DNA from: Protonemura montana
Lineage: Eukaryota > Arthropoda > Insecta > Plecoptera > Nemouridae
DNA: 64,000 nt
Assembly: GCA_947568835.1 (NCBI GenBank)
Contig: OX387609.1
Coordinates: 8,323,660 to 8,387,659 of the forward strand
Direction of reading: 5' to 3'
Part shown: one piece after another, positions 11,778-23,800 of the stretch
Position numbering within the stretch: position 1 is the stretch's first letter
How the letters are laid out: each line of letters begins with the position of its first letter
The notes under the pieces: generated by a model
The model's input: only the letters and a program-made list of their open reading frames with translations
What the model was told of the DNA's origin: nothing
Databases searched by the model: none
Made by a program: the position numbers and the translations under genes

Positions 11778-14700
11778 GTAAGTTTTCAGTGAAGGTTACA
11801 CCGAGTTTCTTTGATTTTACCGATGAGTTTTTAGGTATAGTTAGAGGGGCACCGTTGATGTTAAGCTTGCTGCTAAGGAAACGAGCCGGCAACATGTGGC
11901 GACGGTAGGTGCCACTAGATGGCGCTTGCGGTCGTTTGACAAACCTCTACTATTAAATAATCACGACTCATTATTAAAAGATTAAATGGTAAATTAAACC
12001 AGTCTCTAATGCGAGTAATCTACGAGAAAGAACGAAATAAAATGTCTTAACACTCGAAACGACGGTGACTCCACCTATGAGCGTCCTCATTTTATTGTCC
12101 TTATAGAAGAAGTCTACCACAAAGACAATTCGTGGTAGCGTTATGGCAGTACAATTTTACTGAAGATAGAAAACTTGTTATGAATTGGTTGCAAGTTTCT
12201 ATTAAGATTTATGCTTTCTTCGAAATTTCATTTTCTAAAAGCCATCAGAATGTTTCAAAAAGTTCGATTGGAGACGCTACATTATATACTACGGCGTGAA
12301 AGTGGTATTTAGATTTATTTCAATTTCCCAAGTCTATTATCGAAAAGAATCAGTCGTTCAGTCAACGGTACGCAGAGATATTTTTATATCCTACCCCAAC
12401 CCCCCATTCCGCCATCCACAAGTCACATCAATATCTGAAACACAATTCAAATTGATGTCTATTCAAGTTAAGTGGATACCTACTAAACGCCACAAAAAAT
12501 GACGCTAGCTTTTCTGTATCAACTAGAAATACAAAGAGGGGGCGGGGAGAGATTGAAACGCAGATAATGTAGAGTGTCAGAAACAGAGCGAATGAAAACG
12601 GGCTTTTCCCGCCGAGAAACGATCGACGAATCGGAAAATAAATCGACGTCGGCGGCGTCGGCGTCGGTTGGGGACCCACACAACATTCATCAATCACAAT
12701 CTGCTGTCGAAAATCGCCGAATTGTTTCAGGAGAACCGTTCCGAAGTTTTTGAGCGAGTGGCTGCTTTCTTTCCTCTGGCCGAAACTTTCGCCGAATATT
12801 TGTGTGCGGAAAGTTGGTCGGACAAAAGGTGCGGCAAGTTTGGATGGCTCGTAGAAATAGAGTGTTATGGTGTGTTTAGAAGTTATGCAGCCGTAAACGC
12901 GGCTGGGGATTTTCCCGGTCGCCTATGATGGGGTTTTCCCGCGGGAAACCGGAAAAGTGTGCGTGGGAAAATGGTTGAACGCGGACATGGTCGAACTTGA
13001 CGGCTTCTATGAAAAGCATGTTTTCGGTTGAAACTCGGCGTGGAAAATTGAAGGAAACTCATTGAGGAAATTGGTAATAACATTGTTAAGGTAGTTTCTT
13101 GCAAGTATCTATCTGGACGATTTTCAGTTCGTTTCTGCGTGGGGTTGGTTTTAGTAGAGTACTTGGCCTAGGACAGCGATGCTCTCTCAGTTCTAACTTC
13201 AAGAACTTGCCACAAATTGCGTGGGTCTGGGCTCGCACACGCAAACTTTAAGTTAGATGGATTGATGAATACTGCTAAAAACTTGCCCCCGTCGGATGGT
13301 TGCAAGAAATTAATTCGACTTTGCAGATTTCTTTTCACTATACCGAAACCCAACTTTACGCTACAAAAAAGAAGGGCCGGTTGCGGTTGTGAACCTAAAT
13401 AATTCACCTAGCGGGAGAATGAATTTACTCCGGTACTAGCGACCTCAATCAGTGTTTAATAAACAATGTCGGTGACGCTCTCAACAGCTGACCAATCAGG
13501 TGTGAGTCGGGTAGTATACAAGGGTCACCAACCATACCAGACTCGGCGCAATATTGCTTAACTTCGATTTACTCACATTTCTAATGTGAAAGCAAGTACC
13601 TTAACCTAAAGCTTAATGTATTTGGCCTTAAGGCAGAGTTTAAACCAAACTAAGCTCAATTGTTGGGAGATAGGGTAAAACTGGTGAAAAATAACCGGAC
13701 ACCCAACGAATACCGGCCCCGAAACGTCCACCCTCAACCCTCAATGTCTAACCGAAGATTTTCCCGCATCATCGCTCACCGCTAGCTTGCCGCAATCAGA
13801 CGGCCATCAAAATAATTCCTGCCGCCACGACGCGCGCAACGTCTACTAATTTATATCAACGTCGCGACGCCACGAGACAAAAGCGCGACGCCTAATAAAA
13901 TATGACACGTCGTCAATCGACGGCGTCGACGAATGAAACGGCGTCGCGTTATGGCTGTCGTTTTAACGACGCAGTGGAAAATGAAACGGCAGAGCGATGG
14001 CGGTCGTTTGACGAAGTGGTGCAGGGTGGAAGATCTGAGATGCCGAGAGTGAAAGTGATGGGGATGGGGGTTGTTGTTGTTGTTGTGCGATCATCGGGGT
14101 TTATGTGTATGCTCGGAGAACAAGATGTAGGTCGCTATGTTTATAAGTGGGGAATTATAAGTCAAGGCCACGGCGACGTGGAGACCACAACAAGTGTGAA
14201 ACAAATGATGCTTTTTAAAAGAATTTTGAGAAAATTCAATACAACTTCATTAAATTGATCTATATCATGAAAAGTAAATATAATACGTAGACCAACTTCC
14301 AAGGTCACACGGTATTTCAGTGCCATGGTCGTATCTTGAGGAACTCACAAGAATTTCCACTAAAATTGTTCAAAAAATAAATAATAGAATGTTTTTAGAA
14401 CTAGAGCCACCAAAAAAATGGCCGACTCACAGGCTTCCACGGTCTTGTGGGTGATTGTTGTTAGCTGTCTGTGTGGCGGCCATTTTTGTTGTTAATTAAT
14501 ATCTTGGAAATACTGCAAGGATACAAAACCAAAAATTTAAGACATGCTTAATTTCGGTAGGTTCTATAAATTAAAAATAGGTTCTATAATACATTCTATA
14601 AGGTTCTAAAGAGTTGGTTGCACGTTAAAATTTGAAAAGATTTTGAAGGAAGAACTCGGCTAGAGCCGAAGAGAGCAAAACGCAAAGGAATTCTATAAAT

Positions 14701-17700
14701 AAACACTCGAATGTTCCTAGAAATTTTCTTTTTGGTTTCGCTATCAAAGAACGAGATACTTGTAACATTTTCTCCAAGTTGATGGAAAGCTTCTCGTTTG
14801 TGTACCAACACCGTAGTATGCTACAATAATTGCTTGGCAAATATTTTCAAAGCTTACTTACGTAGGTGAACGATCAAAGCTCTATAAATAAAGAAGAAAC
14901 CAAATAGGCACTAATTTTGTTTGAAATTACGAGACGTCACAAGTGCTAGCATACCGTAACTCGAGGAGGATCTTCCGCGGAGTGAAAGCTAAGTGACACC
15001 GGAGAGAATCTTACCTGCAACAAAGAAACAAGACTAATTAGGAAAGTCAGGGAAATGCCCAAGTATTATTAGCCGAAAAACTTGGCCCAAGTCGACGTGG
15101 GACCTGCAGTTCATTAAAATTATAAATGCTTGATGATGTACACCGAAACGGGGTTGAAAGTCTCTCAAAGGAGGCCGAAGATGAAGCTGTTTACGATCAA
15201 ACTGGCCGAAGAAACGAGTTCAAAAAGCGTTCGGCGCATTCCAACAAAAGTCAATGTCTGGAAAATTATTTGGATGCGCCAAGTTTTCACGCATGAACGC
15301 ATCGACACTAATGCGATTTTAATTTCCAAAATAGAAAAAAAAATCCGAGAACGTTTTGGAAAAATATCTTCAAGGCGAATTCCTCTTTGAAAATGTTAAT
15401 ACATCAGCTTCGTTCTAGTTTTTTATTTTATTTTTTTTTTAGAAATAAACAAGACTAAAATTTCCCAAAAACAAAACTATTCAAATTTGCTTATATTATC
15501 GACGTACCGGTCCACCCAAAACTCTTCTCCAACATGCTTCAAAAGCAAGACAAAAAAACGTCGTCAAGCAGCGCTCTTCACAGAATACCATTAAACAAGC
15601 CCACGCAAAACTACCCACCCAAACTTCCGGCACCCACGGAACCACCATCTACCCGACGGCAGCATCCTCAATTCCTCCCCCGCACACACAAATTGAAACC
15701 CACGTCAAATTTTGAGAGCTACCCTCTGCGACACGTCAAATTGGTCGCCGTGCCCCCAACCCCTAACCCTCCAGGCAAAAACACCCCAGCGTTGGCCAAA
15801 AACACGTGTCACTAAGTGTTCCCGGTGCAGAGTGCCGCGTCTTCAATTTCAGACCGGATTAGCATCAGGAACGCCCCTCATCCTTTAAGCCCCGGGTTCA
15901 TCTCTCGGCTGAGGCGATCTGGGTTAGGCTACGGAAGCAGATTCACATGGTGGCGGATACCTACAGTTGATTTGATTCAAGTAGCTCTGGTAGATGGAAT
16001 ATGATACAGTCTAGCCCGTGAGACACGTTACCAGCAAAGGACTGTCCCCTGCATTGCTACAGTCTAGCTCGTGAGAGAAGATACCAGCACAAGGACTGTC
16101 CCCAGCATTGCTACAGTCCAGCCCGTGAGAGAAGATACTAGCACAAGGACTGTCCCCAGCATTGCTACAGTCTAGCTCGTGAGAGAAGATACCACCACAA
16201 GACCTGTCCCCAGGATTGCTATAGTCTAGCACGTGAGAGAAGATACCAGCCCAATAGCTGCCCCTAGCATTGCTACAAACTAAAAAATTAAATTTCAGTG
16301 GACACCACAGAGATGATTTTTAGTGTTTTTTTAAACGACGGTTGTCCCGCAAGTCGTCCCAGTGGCGCCTCTGCCGGAAAAGTATGTTCTCCTGCTAAAC
16401 AGGGTAATGAAAACTAGACATGTCATTGTCTGTTTTCCTTCGGTTGCGCTTTGAACATTGAAAAGGAAGGCTTGATATGTGTGGTTATCTAACGTATTTA
16501 AAGAGTTACGAACGATATGCGTGGGCAGATAGAAAATGGAAAAACATTTTCTATTGGACTTTTCGTTTCAGAATTGAGTACGAGCCTCGAAAATAAAACA
16601 CACGCCCACGCCAAGGTAGCAAATAAATCAGCAACAACCCTTGAATGAACATAGAAACAAACATAAAAAAAAAAAAACGTTTGTAGCGCTACATATTGAC
16701 AGAATCATGTAATATCTCCCTGTACAGCGGAACTTTCGCTACTTCGGAAAAAGTTCATCCCAAAACAACATATTACTTACAGAAAAAAAGGCGTGGGCTG
16801 TCCACAATAAGAAAGCCACAAAACTCGCCCACTCTTTCAAAATGGCACAAAAAAAAGGACTCGATTGACTCTCATCGCTCTCTCAACTAGAACTCTGAAC
16901 AGACAAACTGTACCAACGCGAGCCAGATCGCACTATATATATATATATACTTGTGTTGAAAAACAGGTGAAGCCAATTTCCATTTTAAGCGAACACTGGC
17001 AGGCACATCCCGACTCCAGTGAGCGACTTCTCTCTGGAGTTGAGTCGCTCTCGAGGAAACCGTTGATTAAAGAGAAACAGAAGCCACTGGGGAACGGGGG
17101 ACGGAGTATCTAGATCTGTATGCAGTGAGTACCCTAAAGATCTGTATCAAAATGACCAATTGACGATCACAGAGTGTATGGGTGACGTTGGGAAGTGGGA
17201 CAGTCGCCGCTTGGAGGAGTCATGTAAGTCATGTAAGGGATGAAAACACGCCACAAAAAAGTGCCGTTTTAGCTTTAGTTTTAGTTTTTTTTTTTAATAT
17301 GGCTGTGAAAGGTTTGCTGGACAAAAACACATATTTTAGGTACTGTAGGAGAAAATGAGACGAACTTCAACAGTGAATTAAGTTCTGTTGGCGAACTGTC
17401 ATTAGAAACAGTAAATTATGTCAAGTTTAAAAGGAAAAACCATAAAATAAAAATGTGCGCTGGTCATAGGTACCCTAAATTGGGATGTTTACCGAATGCC
17501 CTTTGGACGAGGCCAGCGATTTTCTTTTAATTAAACTGGGCTATTTGATTGTAAATCAACATAGCTTTTTTTTGTTAGAATCGTGATATTATGTTACCTA
17601 TCATATATATATACCAATATATTCGCAGTTTCTCTCGATAGTGTGGTGGTTCACAACGATCGAAAAACAAACACTATCGCAAAATAGTAAACAGTAACAT

Positions 17701-17822
17701 CGTGACATCATCGAAACCCTTCCAGGTTAGCCTGGACACTTTTAATCAAAGCACACTTGAATGAAAGCGAAGTTATTTATAAGCCCCCACACCTCCGTGG
17801 GCAATCGGCACTCGTGGGCAGG

Positions 17823-17854
<32 letters not shown>

Positions 17855-20800
17855 AGTAGAACTTCATTGTAAAATTCAAAGGTTTTCGGGGCTTTGTTTG
17901 GCGACGCAGTTTCGGGTCAGGTGGAAGTGGCAAAAACAAGGTGTTGACTTTGAGCAGGACACATTTCAGGAAGGGGGGGGGGGGGGGGGGGGTTAAGACT
18001 AACATTGTTTTGCTGCAGAAGCTGCCGACTAGTATGGTGGGGGAGTGGGGGGGGGGGGGGGGGTTCTGTGGAAGATTACGGTCACTCTGACAGGATCCAT
18101 TCCAATATATATTCGAAGTATAAATATTTTAAGAGATATTTAGTGTTTTCATGCACTAGAATTGCACCGTCTTTTGCAAATAAATTGTCTATGTCAAATT
18201 TTCATACTTGGAAAATAAAAAGGGCGAAAAATATAGTGAAACTGCATGGAAAATCTTTTCATAAGGCGGCGCTCGTGTAACCAGTGGTACCAAATGTGGT
18301 CAACGATGCCGGTTCTAGATTGATTTTTAATCTCCTTTGCAGAGGAGAGTGGGGGAGGGTCACTCAAGCAAATATTGTTCTGGTTGATTGATTTTTAATC
18401 AGCTTACCAAACAAAAATTACTTTTCATGATTAAAAACGGTGTCAAAAATTTGGTCAGATTTTGGATTTCGGTGCGAGGAAAGTGTGCGGTAGTGCAGGC
18501 TCCTTAAAAGTGATTGTGAAATTCACATCAGTGCCAATGTGAATAGTTCTAGAATCCGTGGGTAGAACGTTTTAGCATGGGTGGATTGGTGGGTACACAT
18601 GAGAGTACATTACATGACCTGCAGTACCTTGTAACCAACTGCAAGCTTTCACCGACAATTGCTTTCAGGCCTAATTTTATCCGAATGCCTGCGCGGGACG
18701 TTAATATAAAGTAAATAATATCTATAGAATAATATAATAATAGATAGCGCTATAGATAATATCTATAGCACTTGTAAATTTGATTGTATTATAACTTTTT
18801 ATAGCGCTATTCACGAGAGTAGGGATCGAAAGCTTAATGAATGAAAAGCGAGGACGAAAATAGCATTTTCGTATGAAGTCGCGGTGAAATCACAGAAAAT
18901 CTAGTCTTCTAATCAAAAGTTATTATTACAGATTATGTGTTTAAAAACCCCCATCGAAATAAGCGTACGAACAGAGGGGATCAATTAATAATATTGCGTC
19001 ATATCTTTTTTTTTTGCTTTGCAGCACGATTAAAATAAAAGATGCGCAGGGTTTCCATTTTAATAACGTCCCAGACGAATTTGGTTACAAATTGATATCG
19101 AGCAGCCGGCTGCGATGCTTGGCAAAGAAATTATCATAAATCAACAGTTCGGCTCGCGCGCCTGTAACTATAGCTACAACCAATAATTCCTCCGAGCGAA
19201 ACCAAAACCGAGTTGCTATCCGGAAAAAAATAAGGGAGTAAACACAAAAAAACACCGAAAAAAAAAGTTGCAATAATTTGGCAACTGCAAACTTCATGAC
19301 GTTCGCCACGAAGTAAACGAAATAACTTCAACTTCCCTAAAAGACCGTCTAACTTTACCAAATGAAAAAACAACTAGTTTATGATACTTGTAGAATTTCC
19401 AAGTCGTCAAAGTATGCTTATAAATAACAGAGTTCGGCCTCCGGGCACAAGTAACGGCATCTGCAAATTCCGTTAGCTTTCTTGATTCTGTCTTTTTTTT
19501 TTTTCAAACAAACCGAAGGCAGCCGATCGCTGGCGAGTAAACACGAGCTGCACTAGACGGCGTACGTGAAATTATTTCAGCATTACAGTGGCGTACCTGC
19601 TGAACTACCCAACGATAAAAAGCACTGCACAGTGGATTTATTTTCAAAAATTTTAAATGACAGTAGTTTTTAGATACCCGTTCCAAGGTCGTAAACGAAT
19701 TTAACTTTTAAGTTAAAAGGCTTAAATGTATTTAAAGGACGAACTTAACTATTGAACTATTGAACTATTGAACTATTTAACTATTCGAACCTTGAACCCG
19801 TTATGAGGCAACGTTTACAGCAATATCATGGTAGCTCCACAAACTTTCAAGATCAGGCAAAAGAACACCAATAAACCACATGTGACCAATCGCAATTTTA
19901 AAGAGAATAACCATTTGCAATTATAAAGCAAATCGATTCAAATAAATACTAAAAATTACTAATTGAAACGAGTTTGCCCAAGGTTTGAATACGATCTGAT
20001 TTGCTTCACAGTTAACTTTAATCTATGGTATATTCAGGATAAGAGCGGTCAGTAAAAATGTTCGACCAAACTTTAAAAAGCTACAATAAACTTCGGAAGA
20101 CAGCAAGTTCAGTTACAAGGTGTGAGTCGACTTCTCCACCAAGATCCAGAAAACAATGTCTGGATAAAAATATGTCTGGCAGTTAAGTTGAAGATGGAAG
20201 TATCTAATTGGCTGTAACCATGGAGATGAGTTGTAAACTGGCAGGTATATTTTTATCTATATATTATAATTAGGCCACTAAACAAGGTAACAGTGTGATT
20301 TACGAGATAGCAACGGTATTTCATTTCAATGCACGAGTTCCATTTCAAAACGATACGAAACATGTTTGCCTCGATCCACGATCCCTGAACTCCTAAGAAT
20401 CTATCGGGACTCAGCCGCCACCGCGCTATGAAGTAACCAGGATGCTCCCGAGTCCCGAGGGAACGTGATCGCTGCACGCGCGGTTTCCCAGAAACCACAG
20501 GATCAAGTTTCGCCTTGGGAATCGATTCATAAGGGCTGATACATAAGTTCACGTGTCTTGCCAGCTAGGAAACATGAGTAGCAGCGTCGAAACTCTGGTA
20601 CGCGGAAATTTGTAGTTGGAAACGTATTGCTTTAAAATAGGTAGTAAATGTTCGAAAATCCGAAGAAGCAACACTACGTTGGGTACGACACTGTATGGAT
20701 GACCATCGAGAGGTTTGGCATGTTGGAAACACAGGTTTTCGTGAGAAACAGCGCTTGGTCATGTCATGGATGGGTGGCCACTTTACTTATGACCAGGTGT

Positions 20801-23800
20801 GTTTAGCAGAAGTTAGAGGAATAAAAACCCGTCTTGCTTATCAACTTATCGTCAGCAATGAACCAATGCCGAAACCAATGACAGAGCTGCTACGTTGGCA
20901 CAAAGTATCTTGTGGCGGAATTTACAATTTTTTGAAAAATGTCATGACACAGAAAGAAACTTCAGAACCGCAAAAAGCAGCAAAGAAAGAATATATTCAG
21001 GTATTCGTTTCACAAAAGAAACCTATATCGAATATTTACTAATACCTAAGCAAGCAAGAAAATGGGCTGTCAATTCGTGAAAAATTAATGCACTAATAAA
21101 AAAAACGTGGGAAAATATGAAAGGTTACGAAGACAAAACCGTTCCATCTTCTAAAGCTGATCCCCTAGGTCAAATCAAATATTTGGCGTCGTGAGGAAAT
21201 TAGTTTTGGGGCGATACAGGAAGTCAAAATTGGACCACAATGCAAAGAAACAAGATACACGTTAATTTGTTTGGATAGCCCGTTAATTTCGCTGGCCTGG
21301 GAAAGCTTCGTAACAAAAGAAAATGTTCTGAGCGGGAAAGAAAAGCAATTAACGTGGCCTATCATCTGCGCGTGCGTGGGCGAGGAAGATTACTACTCTA
21401 TGGAGAGGTGTTTGGAGAGGTGTAGAAGTGAAGGAATGTGTAGCCTAAAGTGTGACGAATCTTTCAAGAACAGCGCTGGTCTGCAAATTCTCCAAAAAGA
21501 AAATGCAATATTAACCTAAAAAGAATACGGAAAAATGTTACTGAAGGTCAATGAATCTAGTAAACATCTGTAATGACGAAGTAATTCAGAGCCGTGGGCC
21601 GATAGTAATGTATCATAATATGTATGTATATATATTTTAAAATGTCTTTAAATATCTGTAAAATACAGATATAAACTTTAGAGATCTCCACTGAGAAACA
21701 GAGTCAAATTAAAGATGTCGCTTTCTTCGCGACGCTCAACACGGCAAGCAGCTTGACAACTGTAATTCGTAAAGCAAAAGCTTTCCGAGGTTTTCCGCTG
21801 TTTTTCCAAGAAAATCTAGGGTTTTCACGAAATGAAAAACGCGGCTCCATTAAAAGGCTCCACGTAGCTCGCAGCATTTTAATATTTGAAAATATTACCA
21901 CCGACACGGAAATGCGTTATAAAAACAACTTTTCATTCGCTATCTAGATTTTGCGAAGACCTTTTCAGGTAGAGCGAGGAAAACCAGCTGACTGAACATT
22001 TAACAGCTTGACGTGTTGAAAACACCTTTCACGTGAGATCATCACCGAAGATAAGCGACACTAGGCGAGGTTTGGTGTTAGTACAGCAACTTCATTCGCC
22101 TTACTTATCAACCTTCTCGACATCAAGGATATGTGGAGGAATCCTGTTGTTCACGTTGTACCGTCCTTCGGAACGAACATTTAACCGGTGGTCCCCTTTG
22201 TGCATTTCGATATGAGTAGGCTATGTTCCGTCACCGGGTTTTCCATCCTCCCATCTAGGCTAGTTTCGGTTCGTCATGATCCTCATCATCATCCACTCTT
22301 TCACCGACGCCAGTGCCACAGGGCACGTTACAAAAAACAAATCAATCAATCAATATGACTGAAAGAAAATTCTATCTATAACTGCCGAGAATAAAACGTT
22401 CATTGTTCAAGATCGGTAGGTATGGATATAAATATCGGTCCTAATGCCCTGAACATTTGACCTGATTTTAGAACCCACTACATCGTTTTCACTGCGCTCA
22501 ACAACGTTTGGCTCATCGTGGGTGGGTGTGATGTATTTCCTTGCCAATTGCTGTCAGCAAAGCCACCACACAACGCCATGCAGTTTTATGGAGCGTACAC
22601 GAAATTCGTCAGTCATACGTCAAAAATGCATGACCTATTCACGACTGAAACGAATCGAAATGAACGACAACGGCCGTGAAAAAAAAAACAAGGCTCCACA
22701 CATCGCATAAAGCATCGCATGCCAGTGACCCGTTTCCGACATTTCGAAATTAATACCACGGAGCGAAAATAATAGCAGGGGCGAATTAAATAGTGGTACA
22801 CAGGGGGGGTGTAGTGGATGGGGGTCGGTTTTTGTAAGGTGCTAGGATGTCTGCGAAACAAACGAGCAGCTGTGAAGCGTGAAAAAGGCATGCGACGACC
22901 TTTTTTTTCGTTTCTACTCGTTTCATATTCGCATAAAGGGCAATAAAATGGTGTGCTGACGATTTTATGAACCTCCGGGAAAAATGTGACGAACGATTGC
23001 TCAATTTTTATTGACTTCAATAAGCACAATACTGTTTCAATTGCCTTTTTTTCTCGCTATTGCATTATAAAAGAAAGCAGCTCATTTTTTGTGTGTAGCG
23101 ACGCACTGTTTGTGACTCTGAGCTAATGGCATCGGTGTGATGATGTTAATGAATGTGAACCTGACCTAGCCTAGAAGAGCGTAGGGGAAACCCGATGCCA
23201 GCACGTAGCCTACTCCTATCGAAGAGCATCAATGTCCACCGGCTGAACTTCCCTTCCAAAGGGTACAGCGCGAACAACAGGATTCCTCCACAAATCCATG
23301 CTGTCGAGAGGTTGATAAGCTAGGCGAGTGAAGTTGGTATACTAACTTTCATCCCTCCAACCTCTATCCCGAACAGAACTGGTCATGTGTATGATGGTTA
23401 CGCGTACAATACCTGACCCAGCGCAGTGTTCTCCGGCACTAGTAATATATAGTGGTATCGAAATGAACCTATATGTATCAATTTAGAAATCAGAAAGCGA
23501 TGAATTAATCACAATAAAGTTGTGATACTCAATGAAAAATAGCCTTTCGTTTCGAATCGCACTTCATAACAGTCTGAAGATAGGAAAAGTAAAAACATCA
23601 TAAAACAGAAAAGCAAGTGCTTTCGTAAATCTTTGCGCTGAACTAAGAGTCATGGCGCAAGTTTTAACAACGAGAAATTACCAACGGGCGCGTGTAGTTT
23701 CATCCAATATAACTAACTTTTAACAGAGAGAAAATCCACACTATAAATTCCACGACGAAACTATAACTGAAGAAAAGTGCTCGCTCTCGTAATTTTCCCG

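Noticed and set aside
16011..16232. Cys-containing 18-residue repeat protein on the minus strand
   Set aside because: Produced by the 54-bp minisatellite period being divisible by three.
20695..21519. Two adjacent plus-strand open frames (20695-21042, 21271-21519) that might be exons of a nested gene
   Set aside because: No conserved motifs, no matching splice pair and AT-rich codons; probably chance.
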